A DNA stretch of 64,000 bases from Macrotis lagotis (GCF_037893015.1 NC_133666.1:623731352-623795351), one strand, 5' to 3'; positions 36,300-48,715 are shown, counted from the first letter of the stretch. The notes: generated by a model from the sequence alone, not told the origin. Program-made: numbers and translations.

Positions 36300-36805
36300 C
36301 CACATCAATTCATCCTATCTTCATAGTTCTCAAATTGACACTCCTAAAGTTTGAGTCTAACTGCATCACTAATCTGTTCCAGAAGTTTCAGAAACTCTCC
36401 AGTGCCATTATGATAAAATATAAACTTCTCAGTTTGATATTTAAAGTCCTTCACAAGGACTTACTCCAAACTGCCTTTCCAGGTTGTACACATACAATTC
36501 CCCTCATATTCTTCCTTGCTTTTCCACCCCTGCACATGATCTTCTATCTTCTATCTTCTGTTTATCTTTGCTTAGTTTTTCCCATACCTGGAATGCTTTC
36601 TTCATCTCCTGGATTTCCTGATTCCCTTCAAGGATCAACTCAACTGCTATCTCCTACAAGAGATCTGATTCTTCTAATTGTTAGTACTGCTCCTCACAAA
36701 ATCACTATGGATTCATTTTGAGCAGTCAATATGATCAAATGAATAGAATGCTACTCCCAAAGTCAGGAAGCTCTGGGTTCAAGTCTTGCTTTGAATGCTG
36801 AAGAA
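36300..36805 (+). repeat. CR1/L2-clade LINE remnant and SINE fragment
   Basis: ctgcatcactaatctgttccag, catacctggaatgctttcttc and tcctacaagagatctgatt keep the L2-type 3' order. 36722-36805 resembles a SINE head. A short ORF here is a by-product. Confidence 0.5.
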
Positions 36806-37314
36806 AATTTTATATTTGATCCTGGAGACAAAACTCAAACAATTTCTTCGATCACTTCTTTTATGGTGTGATCTCAAAATCTTTGGAATTTTGGTTGCCA
36901 ATGAGATAAGATTGAAAATGTAGCTTTGGGCTAGAAGGTTACTGGAGCCTTAAAGGAGTTTAAAATTGATCTTGAAGCTATGGGAAGCCAATAAAAGATT
37001 CTGAAAAAGTGAAGGATGTTATCAGAGTAGTGGAGGAGAAGGTTTAGTTGGATGGGATATCTAGGAAGGGTTGTTGCTGGACAGATTACAAGGTGAGTTA
37101 AGATAATGAAAGTGTGGATTAGAGTTGTGTTTATGGAAATGAGCTGGTGATTGCCAGAGGCATGACCAAGGAAAAGTTCAAAGGACTCAGAGTCTGGAAT
37201 CTAAGATCTTTCTTTTACTGATGAATAGATAAGAATTCTCTGTAATGAGAATACTCCACCCTGCCTAGGCAGTCTCTGCTGACCCAATTTAGCTCCAAGG
37301 CTCCTTCTCTAAAT

Positions 37315-37353
37315 AGTTTTTGTAGTAAGAGCCCCAAGGGATGCACTACTGTG
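37315..37353 (-). promoter_or_regulatory. 23-bp RSS on the 3' side of D
   Basis: In gene orientation: heptamer CACAGTA (37353-37347), a 23-base spacer (37346-37324) and nonamer ACAAAAACT (37323-37315). Each motif is one base from consensus. It pairs with the 12-bp RSS of J under the 12/23 rule. Confidence 0.9.
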
Positions 37354-37367
37354 TAGTCTATACCTTC
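37354..37367 (-). other. TRMD: TCR mu D segment
   Basis: This is a 14-base diversity segment, GAAGGTATAGACTA on the minus strand, bracketed by two recombination signals of opposite spacer class: 12 bp on its 5' side and 23 bp on its 3' side. That is the arrangement of TCR delta and beta D segments. It allows V(23)-to-D(12), D(23)-to-J(12) and D-to-D joins. The three reading frames give EGID-like, KV-stop-T and RYRL-like residues, so two of three frames are open. It lies 5.8 kb upstream of J and 23.7 kb downstream of V. It was recognised by the two RSSs; such short segments have no other sequence identity. Confidence 0.86.
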
Positions 37368-37395
37368 CACGTTGATCAAGGACCCCACTAAAACC
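37368..37395 (-). promoter_or_regulatory. 12-bp RSS on the 5' side of D
   Basis: On the plus strand, moving away from D: cacgttg (37368-37374), a 12-base spacer (37375-37386) and actaaaacc (37387-37395). In gene orientation this is nonamer GGTTTTAGT, 12 bp, heptamer CAACGTG. The CAC edge next to the coding end is kept. The nonamer differs from consensus at one base and the heptamer at two. Confidence 0.85.
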
Positions 37396-37743
37396 TTCCT
37401 TCTCCCAACTCCTTCTACTCTTTCCTCTCTTCTGGCCCACAGTCTTGAAGCATGGGTTTCATGAGCCTTTGATCATGGGAGGAAGAGTGCCCCACTATGC
37501 ACAAGTGGCCTCACAGGAACCTAAGTATCTTTAAAAGAAAAATACTTACCTCATTCTCTGGGATTTTTTTGGTTTGAATATTTTGTTTGAAACACTCTGT
37601 CTTTGTCTCTCTTCTCTCTCCGCTTTCTTTTTTCTTTCTTTCTTTCTCGTTCTTTACTCTTTCTCTCTCTACCTCTCTTCTCCCCCTTCTCCCTCCTCCC
37701 CTTTCTTGCTCTTCCCCATCTCCACAATATGTATGTGGCATGG

Positions 37744-37744
<1 letters not shown>

Positions 37745-37774
<30 letters not shown>
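37745..37774. repeat. (CA)n microsatellite near D
   Basis: CA run between the intact D and its relic, next to a pyrimidine-rich tract at 37600-37710. Confidence 0.95.
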
Positions 37775-37778
<4 letters not shown>

Positions 37779-37980
37779 ATTTTCCTGGACAGCCATGAAT
37801 CATCCTAGAAACTGATGGCAGTGGTGACCCAGTGTTTGACTAAAACAAAGAACTTCACCTGAGACATATCAGGGATGGGGAGATGGAAATGTGATTTCAG
37901 GGGATATAGAACCATAGGAGCTAGAATTGTTGGAAGAGCAACTGGTGAAATTATTCCTTCCTAAGGGATACACAAATGTG

Positions 37981-37992
37981 TAATCTATACCT
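37981..37992 (-). pseudogene. TRMD: Decayed TCR mu D segment relic
   Basis: The core (minus-strand AAGGTATAGATTA-like) and its surroundings clearly copy the intact D segment at 37354-37367. Shared flanks include aagggat-acac before and atcaaggg after, and the similarity runs on for about 140 bases. The recombination signals are damaged. The side that should carry the 12-bp RSS has ttctgtg (37993-37999) in place of a heptamer with an intact CAC edge, although a 12-base spacer and nonamer-like accaaaatc (38012-38020) remain. On the 23-bp side the heptamer position reads aaatgtg and no T-rich nonamer is present at the right distance. It is therefore probably unable to rearrange. It records a local tandem duplication of D. 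Confidence 0.7.
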
Positions 37993-38599
37993 TTCTGTGA
38001 TCAAGGGTTTCACCAAAATCTTGCCCCTCCCAGGTCCTTCTGCTTTCAATTCACTCTCCCCAGAACCCTGAAGAATGGGGTTTTATGAACCTTTGATCTA
38101 TGGTGAAACCTTGAGATTGTCACTGGCGAGCACAAGCAACTTATTATTCCTAAATAATAGAGAAGTGTTTATCTGACTATAGGTGTTGAAGACAAGGAGT
38201 GGAGAAGGGAGGAGTTAAAATCATACTGTTCAGTACACAGGGCAAGTGGTCAGCTACCAAGTCCTCAAGGGTGTGGTAGTTCCCTTAAAAATAGTGAAGT
38301 GATGAACCCATCCCTTAAAAGGGGCAGCAGTTGCTGTTGAGATTTAAGATAGCTAATGTTTAACTTGAATCAATGCCTTGAGAGTTTTAATACTGAGTAT
38401 TTTAAAATATTATTTCTTGCAGTAATGGTATTCTGAACTGTAATGTGAGCATGTTTTCCATTTGTCATCTGGTGAAGTTGGGAAAAAAGAAAGAGCCTTA
38501 ATGGCAAATGAGGTAGAAACAATATTTGGAGATTTCTCTTGAGTTAGAGTGAGTTCAAATTGCAGGCTAATTTGCGGTAGAATTATAAAATATTATGAA

Positions 38600-38850
38600 T
38601 AAATTGTTGTTGTTCTTTGTCCTTTGTTTTCAAAGAGGACTAGTGACATCACAAGGGTAATGTCTTGTGCATGAATTGCATATGAGTGGCGCAAAGTCAT
38701 CAGCTGAACTCTCTCCTCCAGGGGCATCAAAGTCCAGTAGCAAGGCAAAGGTCAAGATACAGTTGGTGACCTTGGCCTTTCTTAATTTTATATATCTAGG
38801 GGAGGCTAGGTGGCGTGGTGGATAAAGCACCAGCCCTGGAGTCAGGAGTG
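38600..38850 (-). mobile_element. Second type of marsupial SINE plus a truncated family 1 SINE
   Basis: 38600-38790 (ttgtcctttgttttcaaagagg, tgacatcacaagggtaatgtc, caaagtcatcagctgaac) is a repeat of a different type from family 1. 38800-38845 is a truncated family 1 head on the plus strand. Confidence 0.6.
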
Positions 38851-39403
38851 ACTCCAGGAGTGACAGAGAAATTTTTTAAAACAGAAGGTTATAATTTTCC
38901 AGATTTCCTACTGTCTGTTCTGAAGTTTCTTCACTTATATCAGTTTCTTCACTTATATCAGTCTCAGAAAGTCTTCTATCATCTCAATGCTCCAGGAAAT
39001 ACAGCAGTCACTTTTGGCTAATAGAGTACTATGTGAATCTCTGGGTTCCCTCTAAGCTCCCTTCTTTCTCCTAGGTGGCTTAACCTGGGACCATAGTTAT
39101 TTCTTTATGCAGAACAAACTAGAAATGACAGACCACATGGACATATAAATCAATCCCTAAAAAATCCCTCCATCTCTACACTGGCACAAAAAACATCTTA
39201 GCATGGAATCTCACTGTAGGGATCCTTTAGTAGTCTTGTACATGTTTCTACTTTATGTAGATTATTTAGCCTGGACCCTTATTCTAGAGATTTGTTCACT
39301 CTCCCCTTAATATTTGCTCTCCAGTCTATAGACTCTGGGAAACATTCATTCCTTGATAATCATTTCCCCATTTTTCTAAGTGTACCTTTTGTCCTTCCTA
39401 TTT

Positions 39404-39485
39404 TTCATTCATTCATCCATTCTATTCATTCATTTGATTTCATTCATTGCATTTATTCATTTTATTCATTTATTCCATTTCATTT
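39404..39485. repeat. (ATTC)n-like repeat
   Basis: Imperfect ttcattcatt units, alternating with attccatt. Confidence 0.85.
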
Positions 39486-39714
39486 GACACGGCAAATCTT
39501 TTTCCTCCCTCCCAGGTAATATGACTTGAATTTTGTCTCTCTTAAGCCTATATAAAAGACAGTGAGTCATAATATCAATTACAGAGTGTTATATTTGAGT
39601 TGTCCCATCAAGTTTTACTCTGCCTGAGCCATCACTCAAATGGTCTTTTCAGTCTCTCTGGGGTAACCTTCCTAAAGGGCTGAAGTATCTGCACTGGTCA
39701 TATTACAACAGCTC

Positions 39715-40245
39715 TTTCTGTGTTGACAGAGGATTGGAAACTAAAGGGATACTCATGAATTGAGAATTGGCTAAACAAGTTATGGTATGTGAATATGATG
39801 AAATACTGTTGTGCTATTAGAAAATGATGAAAAGGATGATTTTCTTATATGAGTAAGACTTAGATGAGCTGATACTAAGTATAGAAAGCAGAACTAGACC
39901 AAAAAAGTATCAGTAATAGCAATAATGTAGAAGTAATCATTTGTGAAAGACTTGGTAACTGATAAATACAATAATCTACTAGAACTCCAAAGGATTCAAA
40001 AAGAAAAATCTTATCCATTCACATTAATAAGGAACTGATAGACTAGATTGAAACATATTTTTCCTTTTTTTTATAGTTTGCCCACACACTCAGAACATGA
40101 CTAATGCAGAAATATGTTTTGCATGAATTCATATATATAATGAGTATTACATCACTTGCCTTCTCAATGGGTAAGAGAAAGGTGGAGGGAGGAAGAAGAT
40201 TAGGAAATGAAAATAAATTGATTAATTAAAAAAACTACCTATTCA
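39715..40245 (+). mobile_element. L1 3' end remnant
   Basis: ttggaaactaaagggatactcatg, tgaaatactgttgtgctattag, gcaataatgtagaag and an A-rich end: a diverged L1 3' region. Confidence 0.65.
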
Positions 40246-40339
40246 TCCACTGAAGACTGGATGAAGTCTTGATGTCCACTGGACTCAAATAGTTAGAATA
40301 AAATATTCATATAGTTCATTAAAAACAGCAAAAATTAAA

Positions 40340-41300
40340 GGAAATGTCCAATCCTATAAAGACTCATTCACGTGTAGCCATCTCCAATACCTCTTTCTGC
40401 TTATTTTCTAGAGTACAAACAACTCCAGAAATTACCAAATTACTTATATCTGCAATTCAGAAAAAGGAGTATAAAAAAAAAAAGAGGGTGCACAGGTGTG
40501 TGACTGGAACTGATTTGATAAAATATCTGAGGAAAGAAGGAGAGCAGACACTAGCACAAATCTCCTTCCAGAACATCAGTCCAATAGGACTCACCAGGTC
40601 TCTGACATGGGCTCCTCTCTTCTCATAGCTGTCAGATCTGGAGTGTTTCTGAAGAAGCAATATTATAAGTAATTATTGAGGAAAATAGATAGCCATGAAG
40701 TTCTAAAACAATAGGGCAAAGTAGAAATTGAAAAATTTTACCCTTTACTACCAGAAAAAGATTCCAGGAAAAAAAGTTTCAAAACTCCTAAGTTAAGGAA
40801 AAAATATTGCAAGCTATGAGAAAAACAATTTAAATGCTGTAGAAATTCAGTCTGGATTTTACAAGATCTAGCAATTTCTACTCTTAAAAGAATATAGGTC
40901 TTGGAATATTATATTTCAAAGAGCAAAGAATAATTTACCCAGAAAAGTTAAATAGAAGACTGAATGGAAAAAAATAGTCATTTGCTGACTTAAAAACTTT
41001 CAGATATTTGTAACAAAAAGACTAGAACTCAATGGAAAATTAAATATAAAAGATTCAGAAGAAATATAAGAAAAACATCAAAGATTAATTATAAGGCATT
41101 CATTAAGGTTACTGTTTACTTATTGTATATGTGAAAATGTTATCAGTATTCATAAAACTATCATTATTAAAGTAGTTTGAAAGAAAGATTGAGGCTGTTG
41201 CTAATGATGAGACAATTCTTAAAAATAAAATTAGAAAAAAGGTAAAAGGGAGCAATTATACTACAAAATGGTCCTGAAAGTGATGCTGGGAAAATCATTT
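40340..41300 (+). mobile_element. L1/HAL1-like ORF1 relic
   Basis: Same order as 9400-10000: aggaaaaaaagtttcaaaactcc-aagtta, caagctatgagaaaaac, then actatcattattaaagt. Frames are broken and no reverse transcriptase follows. Confidence 0.5.
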
Positions 41301-41445
41301 GGGGAAGAAGATTAAAGATCAAAATGGGTCCCTTATGGGTAAAGAAATCACCAAGCTCTCTGACTCAGGAGGGTAAGAAAAGGCTTAAATTTTAATTCAA
41401 AGATTATTGTAAAAGTTCACAGGTTACTACAGAAAGTTCACAGGT

Positions 41446-41602
41446 AGGGGCAGCTGGGTGGCCCAGTGGATAAAGCACCAACCCTGGAGTCAGGAGTACC
41501 TGGGTTCAAATCTGGCCTCAGACACTTAATAATTACCTAGCTCTGTGGCCTTGGGCAAGCCACTTAACCCCATTTACCTTGCAAAAACCTTAAAAAAAAA
41601 AA
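41446..41602 (+). mobile_element. SINE (family 1) with target-site duplication
   Basis: ggggcagctgggtggcccag to an A tail. The flanks agttcacaggt / tttcacaggt match. Confidence 0.93.
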
Positions 41603-42469
41603 TTTCACAGGTTAGGTTCTTTGGAGAAGCAGCAAGACAGTGAATTCCAGTGTAATTAGTGAAGTTGAACAAAGAAGAAATAGCTACAACCTGGGATGGT
41701 GAGAACATCAAGGACAGTTAAGAGGGAGAAAAGAGAAATAGCCAAGAGGCAGTTATTGAACTTAGATCAACATGTATCCAACCTGGAGAAGATGGTGACC
41801 CGAGCATTTATAGAAATCCTAGTCCAGCTCCTATGCAAGGAGGAGTTGCGGGGAGGGGATCAAGGAGTGACCCATCTGTACATGCATGACTGCAGTCAGA
41901 CATACACCTTGGAAAGCTAAGAGCCATTCGGTTGGAAGAGGGATAAGGGAGTGGAGTTGAGGTTGTTACCTATTATCTTAGTGAATTTACGTTTGAGAAG
42001 TAGGTTAGACTGGACTAGGGAGAGGAAATCAAAGGCCCATAAAAAATGCCAGACAAACAGAAAATAGTTCCTTAATATTACAATATTAAAAGAAAGGCTA
42101 GACAAATATTTCTCTAATATTTCTCCTTCATCAAAAGGAAGAACCAATACAGAAGAAGCAAGTGGATTTGGAAGGCTGGTAATGTTGGAACCTTATGCTC
42201 ATCTGTCTTGAAGAGGAAATAACAAATACTTCTGGAAGAAATAGAAATCTTCTGAAAATGTAGAGAAGTGAGAAAACTAGGGGACAGAGTAGGGGAGGGA
42301 TTTTTAGTGGAATTTGTAGATAGGGATTTGGCAGGGTGGGAAAAAGATGAGGAACTTTTAGAGTGGTACATGGATTGAGATGGGTGTCAGGAAGGGGTAA
42401 GGAGAAGATAACAAGGATAAAAAGAGAAGGTAAGAAAGAAAATAGCAAAAATAAGATGGAAGGAAATTC

Positions 42470-42860
42470 ATAAATAGTAATTATAACTTTGAATGGGGAT
42501 GAAATGTTTATAGCAGATCTTTGGTGGTGGCAAAGAACTGGAAACTGCAGGAATCCCCATTAATTTAGGGGAATTGTAAAACAAATTGTGGAGTGTAATT
42601 GTGATGTAATATTCCTTTGCTATAAGAAATAATGAGCTCAGTGATCCAAAGACTTGCATGAAATGATGAATAGCATCAAAATATTGTTTTAAGAATGATT
42701 TTGGAGGCAGCTAGGTGGTGCAGTGGATAAAGCACTGGCCCTGGAGGACCTGAGTTCAAATTTGACCTCAGACACTTAATAATTATCTAGTTGTGTGACC
42801 TTGAGCAAGTCACCTAATCCCATTGCCTTGCAAATGTCCCCCCAAAAAATAACTTTGAAC
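42470..42860 (+). mobile_element. L1 3' end remnant with a SINE at 42704-42849
   Basis: tggtggtggcaaagaactggaaac and the following are L1 3' sequence. The family 1 SINE (ggaggcagctaggtggtgca) interrupts or abuts it. 41.6-42.4 kb shows nothing gene-like. Confidence 0.7.
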
Positions 42861-42998
42861 TATCAAATCATTTTAACTATTATGAATAAAGAAATTAAAA
42901 AATAAAGGATATATGAAGAAAGATACTATCTGCAGAGAACTGACAAATAGAAAAAGTATGCACAGAATAATTTTACACATTATATATACAATATATGT

Positions 42999-43000
42999 AT

Positions 43001-43033
<33 letters not shown>

Positions 43034-43034
43034 C
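42999..43034. repeat. (CA)n(TA)n microsatellite
   Basis: acacac run followed by tatata. Confidence 0.95.
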
Positions 43035-43119
43035 ACCTATTTGTGTCTAATAATAACCATCTCTAAGGGTATGTTTGGAAGGAATAACAAGCTGTGCGTG
43101 ACAGATTTGTGGTTTTGAT

Positions 43120-43655
43120 GAAGGGAACCATGGACATAGGGAGTATTGAGATCAGTTGGAAACAAATTTTATAAATCTTTTGTTTGCATTGCTAAGGGAA
43201 TCTTCTTTCTTTATCATTCTAATTTAGGCCATGGCCTGAAGGCCTGACCTTCAATCTGATCTAGATTGCATTCTCTTTGGGTCAGAGCAGCCATAGCCCT
43301 GTAGGCAGGCACTGGAAACACATCTAAGACCACCCATAAGAGACCTCCTCCCCAAAAGGCAAAATCTCCAATGTGGGACTTGGGCCACTCCCAGGTCACC
43401 ACCCCTTCCTATGGACCCTGAGGGGGAATTTAAGGAGATTTTGGGAGAGGCTCACTCTTTTACCTTTCCAGACTTCTGCTGAGCCTGGCAGCTGACCTGC
43501 CAAGATCAATTAGCAATCCACTGCCTTTCCTTAATCTCTACTTTCCTATCTTTCCTATCACTTTCTTTTTGTGTTGTAACTTCTTTTAATAAATCTGTAT
43601 TTTCTTTCCCCACCTGCCTTCCTGGGTCAGAGTGTGATTCTTCCCAGAGGAAAAT
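43120..43655 (+). mobile_element. LTR-like repeat, copy 2
   Basis: The same family as 1920-2450. This copy keeps a clean AATAAA (ttttaataaatctgtattttc) near the 3' end, consistent with a solo LTR. No internal viral genes are present. Confidence 0.55.
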
Positions 43656-43827
43656 GGAATGCAATTGGCAACAATCAGTAGGACCAGAGATAAAAATTTC
43701 CCTAGGAACTCTTATATTAACAAATTTCAGATACAAAACAGGAACTTCCAACAGAAAATTTCCAAGCTATGACATAACAGTATCATAACAGACACATTAT
43801 TTAAAGTTAAGGCACTAGATGCTTCTT

Positions 43828-43976
43828 TTTTTTTTAGATGTTTCAAGGCAATGGGGGTTAAGTGGCTTGCCCAAGGCCACACGGCTAGGTAATTATTAAG
43901 TGTCTGAGGTCGGATTTGAACCAGGTCCTCCTGACTCCAAGGCTGGTGCTCTATCCACTGTGCCACCTAGCCACCC
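43828..43976 (-). mobile_element. SINE (family 1), antisense, with target-site duplication
   Basis: Complete. The direct repeat actagatgcttctt occurs on both sides (from 43814 and from 43977). Confidence 0.94.
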
Positions 43977-44186
43977 ACTAGATGCTTCTTAAGAACAAAG
44001 TAATACTAGATCACTGAACTGGCAAAAAAAAATAATAGTCAAAATATATTTTCAAAGGTCCCTAACGCTCCACGAGACAATGACTAATGGTGACCCTAAG
44101 GATAGTGACTCCATAACCTCATTAATAAGAATTTCTTTGTAAATTACTTTAAAAAATCAGAACGGGCAGCTAAGAAAGTAAGTGAT

Positions 44187-44649
44187 TGTTAGGGATCCTT
44201 CAGGACCACAGTTGTGAAATGTCAAAGGTAATGGTTTAAAGACCCTCTTGGCTTCTTGTTTTGCAAACATACTGGCCCCGGTTTCTCAGGAGACCAGCAT
44301 GACCCAAACCCCTTTGCTTTTCCATAAGATCAGCTTGACCCAGGTCCTTTGTATCTCCTGACATTGATCAAGAATCGCATTATAGCTAGAGCAATGAAGT
44401 ATGCATAAGAATGTGTAACTGTTTAACCAATGTGTAATGATCTAACCAATGTGTAATCTTTAATATGATTGGTGCTTAAACTGGTAGCAGAAGTTGTCCC
44501 TGAGTACAGAAGTAGACTAGCATATAAACTTCTGTGTGACCCTAATAAAATTTGGAGTGCTTTACCATCTCTGCCTCCCATCTCATTCAATGCAAGCTGA
44601 GAAGGGTCCTCTACTGGCCAAAGGACTCAAGTAGCTGGTACACCTATCA
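44187..44649 (+). mobile_element. Solo LTR with 6-bp target duplication
   Basis: This 463-base unit starts tgttagggatcc and ends ctatca (TG...CA). It carries AATAAA near the 3' side (cctaataaaatttgg) and is flanked by the exact 6-base repeat agtgat (44181-44186, 44650-44655). These are the hallmarks of a solo LTR left by recombination of an endogenous retrovirus. It has no coding capacity. Confidence 0.85.
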
Positions 44650-44984
44650 AGTGATTGGGATTAATAGTTCACATTTTTTAGTCTGGGGAGAGTCTTCCAA
44701 TAGAATGTAAACTTCTAAAGGAAAAATTGATTGATCAAAGTATTTTACTTGAAAAAAATTCTACTGATCCCCTGAGAAGCAGTATTTCTTTTCTACCCAG
44801 AGCAGAGAATTCATGTGGCTAGAAGAAAAGATGGAGCTAATCTCATCACAGTAGCCACAAAGCTTTCCAAAATGGGATTGCCTTTCTCAGCTGCACAGCA
44901 ATCAACAAAAGACTTGTAATTTTGACTGAAGCATAGAGATCATGGAAGGGAGTCATGATAAATCAGTTAATCCAGAAATATTTC

Positions 44985-47760
44985 TGAAGTGCCAACTTTG
45001 TGCCAGGCACTATACTAGACACTGGGGATTAAAAAAAAAAAAGGCAAAAGATAGCCCCTGCCCTCAAGCAATTTACATTCTAAATGGGGGAGACAGCAAT
45101 ATATAAATGATTATGTATGGATCAAGATAAATACAAGCTACATTGAGGATGGTCTCAGGAGGAAGGCATTAAGGTTAAGGAGAAGTAAGAAAGGTAGAAT
45201 TTAACTGAGACTTCAGTGAAGCAAGAAAATAGAGATAAGGAGAATGTTCCAGGCAAGGGAAACAGTAAGTGAAAATTGTCTTGGAGATGGAATGTCTTGT
45301 TCCAGGAATAACAAGGAGGTAAGGGTCACTGGATTGCAGAATATATGGAGGGAAATAGGGCATAAGAGCACTGGAAAGGTAGGGAAAGGCCAGGTAATGA
45401 AGGCCTTAAAAGTCACTGGAAGACTTTGCCTTTGTTCCTAGAAGTAATGAGGAATTAATGGAGTTCGTTGAATAAGGGAGTGATATGATCAGACCTACAC
45501 TTTTGTAAGATCAATTTGACAGCTGAGTGGGGTATAGATAGGAATGGGGAGAGATTTGAGATAAGCAAACCAACCAATAGTTCAGGTATGATGTGATGAG
45601 GGCCTGTACAAGTGTCAAAGGAGAAAGGGTATAGTGTATAAAAGTTGTTATAAATTTTGAAATGGCAAAACTTTGCAGCTGATTGGATATGGAGGAGAGA
45701 AAGAAATGATGGCTCAAGGATGACAACTAAGTTTTGAACCTGGGGGACTAGAAGGATGATGATACTCTCAACACAAAAAGAGAATTTAGAAAAAGGGAAG
45801 ACTGGAGGGGGGGGGGGGATTGATGAGTTCTGTTTTGGATATATTGAGTTTGAGAAGACTACAGGACATTCAGTAGGAGATTTCCAATAGGCAATTGCAA
45901 ATTCAAGACTACAGGAAAGGAGGGAAGCTAGAGATAGACAAATAGATATGAAAATCAATTGAATAGAGATAACTATATTCAAGGGAAGTAACAATAAAAT
46001 TTGCAAAATAGTTTATATTTGTTAACACATTTAATCTTTATAACAACTCTGAGAGGTAAGTGCTAAAATTATCCCTATTATACAGATAGGAAGCTAAGAC
46101 AGAGAAGTTAAGTGATTTGCTTAGGATCACACAACTGCTAAGTGTCTAAGGCAGAATTTGAATTAAACTCTTTCTGAGTTTCTGCATCCAAGTTTGATAT
46201 TTTATCTGCTTTGCTTTAAAAAAGAGCATATATATATATAGCCAAGATTGAGAAATGGAACCTATTAGGCATGACCTGCATAAAGATTCAGCAAAGAGGG
46301 GTGACTAGGTGGTGCAGTATATAGAGCACCTTGGAGTCAGGAGTACCTGGGTTCAAATCCGACCTCAGACACTTAGAAATTACCTAGACGTGTGGCCTTG
46401 GGCAAGCCACTTAACACCATTGCCTTGAAAAATCTAAAAAAAAAAAAAAGATTCAGTAAAGATTGATGAATGGTCAGGTAGATAGGTGAACCAGTAAAGA
46501 GCATTGTCATGAAAACCTAGAGAGAAGGAAGTGCCAAGGAGAAAAGAGTCATCAACAGGACCAAAGACTACAGAAAAGTCAAGAAAGATGAGAAGTGAGA
46601 AAAAGTCATTAGATTTGAAAATTAAGGGATCATTGATAACTTTGGAGAAAACAGTTTCTGTTGAATGATGAGGTCAAAAGTCAGACAGCTAAAATATCAG
46701 AAGAGAGGGAGAGGAAAGGAAGTAGAGGCACTAATTGTAGGTGGTCTTCTCAAGGAATATAGCCACAAAAGGGAAGAGTGATAGGACAATAGCTATTACG
46801 GATGAAATGAGATAAAGTGAGAGATCTTTGAAGATAGGAAAGATATGGTCATATTTGCAAGCAGTAGAAAATCAGTCATTAAAGAGGGATTGCTTACTGA
46901 TAAATAGGAGAAGAGAGAGAGATCTCTACAGATGGCCTTGACTTTTTAGTGAAACATAAGGTTCTCAGTTGAGAGGATGATAGAGTGAGGAGCTATGGGA
47001 GATTTTAGGAGGGTTGGAAAAGTTTGGAGAAACTATTGTGAAGAGAGGAATATAAGAAAATATAAAAGGATTTCCTTGCAACAGTGAGGATTCAATTAAG
47101 AATATGAAATATAAATTTGCAGTGAACCCAGGTAACAGTTTCACAGTTTTCTGTAACTGTTCAACAGCATAGGAACAAGATCTTCAATAGGATAAGGGAG
47201 CAAGCGACTTGAAAGAGGACAGTGAGAAATTGAATTGGTTCCCTAAGAAATCAGGTGAAGAAGAGAACAGAATATAGTCAATCCAGAAGTTATAGTCTGG
47301 TTAAAGAATGGAGGAATTGAAAGATTGAAGGTTAGGGTGAGAATGAAGAACTGGTTTGGAATTACAAGACAAAGGGAGAAGTAGAATAACAATAGTTACA
47401 ATCAGAGTTCCAAAGCATGAGTGGAAATACAAAAAAATAAAGAAGTGTAGGCAAGGAGGTTATGTCATCAGAAAGGAGCCAGGTCTCAGTGAGTACAAGA
47501 AGATGGAAGGAATGAGAAAGGGAAAGGATAAAGATAAAAGCTAGTTTGTTACTTATAGAGCAGGCATTTTAGAGAGTACTTTAGAGTGGGATGATGTGAG
47601 GGAAGGACTGAGGGAGACTGGAATAAGGAAGTCATAGGGGGAACAGAGAATAGATTACAACAACAGCTAGAATTCAGAATTACTGGGATTGAGAGGAAAT
47701 AATCATTGATGTCAAGTTTCACTGGATTGTGGAAAGACTTGAATACTAGGTATGGTGTTT
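44985..47760 (-). mobile_element. Long CR1/L2-clade LINE remnant, antisense
   Basis: The minus strand keeps RT-domain 3' residues of this clade, LVQALITSYLNYWLVCL (compare LVHALITSRLDYCN) and DHITPLFNELH. The 3' end is at the left (cttaataaatgtttattgat-type complement, ccaggcactatactagacactgg). A 183-codon open frame at 45455-46006 is a remnant of it, not a host gene. A MIR at 46000-46215 and a SINE at 46297-46449 interrupt it. Confidence 0.7.
46297..46449 (+). mobile_element. SINE (family 1) with target-site duplication
   Basis: ggggtgactaggtggtgcag to an A tail. The flanks aaagattcagcaaag / aaagattcagtaaag match. Confidence 0.92.
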
Positions 47761-48019
47761 GAATTTGAAGCATGTAAACCTAATGTAATGAGCAATTTAC
47801 ATGAACTACTCTCTCTTTATTCAGTCCATGCAATGAGGGAGAAGGGAAGGAAGGATTGAGGCTTCCACACACACATATGCATATCATTTTTGTGGACTTT
47901 TCTGGGGAAAAAATTCCAAACCTCATTTGAGATTTTTCATCCCTGCAGCTAGAACAAAGGAAATGATCCTGTGATGCTTCTTTCCTTCCTCACTTCTCAA
48001 GAGAGATTATGTGGTCAAA

Positions 48020-48715
48020 AGATATGCACAGATTGAGGAAATCAAAGCGATTCCATAGTCATATGAAAAATTGCTCTAAATAATTACTTATTAGAGAAAT
48101 GTAAATTAAAGCATCTCTGAGGTACCACCTCACACCTCTCAGACTGGCCATTATGACCATAAAGAACAATGATCAATGTTGGAAGGGATGTGAGAACTCT
48201 GGGACATTAATGCATTGTTGGTGGATCTGTGAACTCATCCAACCTTTCTGGAGAGCAATTTGGAAATATGCCCACCCAAAGGGCAAAAAAAATGTGCATA
48301 CCCTTTGATCCAGAAATACCACTACTGGGTATATCCCCTGAAGAGATTATGAAAAAGGGTAAAAACATCACTTGTACAAAAAAAATCATAGCCAACTCTG
48401 TTTGTGGTGGCAAAGAATTGGAAATTAAGTCCTTCAATTGAGGAATGGCTTAACAAACTGTGGTATATGTATGTCATGGAACACTATTGTTCTATTAGAA
48501 ACAAAGAGGGATAGGAATTCAGGGAAGCCTGGAAGGACTTGCATGAACTTATGCTGAGTGAGATGAGTCGAACCAGAAAAATATTGTGCAACCTAACAGC
48601 AACATGGGGATGATGATCAACCTTAATGGATTTGCTCATTCCATCAGTGCAACAATCAGGCACAACTTTGGGATATCTGCGATGGAAAATACCATCTGGG
48701 AGTTAGACTCAAGAA
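48020..48715 (+). mobile_element. L1 3' end, 5'-truncated
   Basis: Sense L1: gagaaatgtaaattaaagca, ggtaccacctcacacctctcag, ctttctggagagcaatttgg, then the 3' region shared with 10850-11500. An ORF2-end-like peptide is readable but broken. Confidence 0.85.

Noticed and set aside
37511..37815. ORFs with Cys-Val or Thr-His runs next to D
   Set aside because: They are translations of the CA microsatellite and a pyrimidine tract.
45455..46006. Longest open frame (183 codons, minus strand)
   Set aside because: Its readable motifs belong to a degenerate CR1/L2-clade reverse transcriptase in reverse orientation, and the frame is composed of repeat-derived residues.
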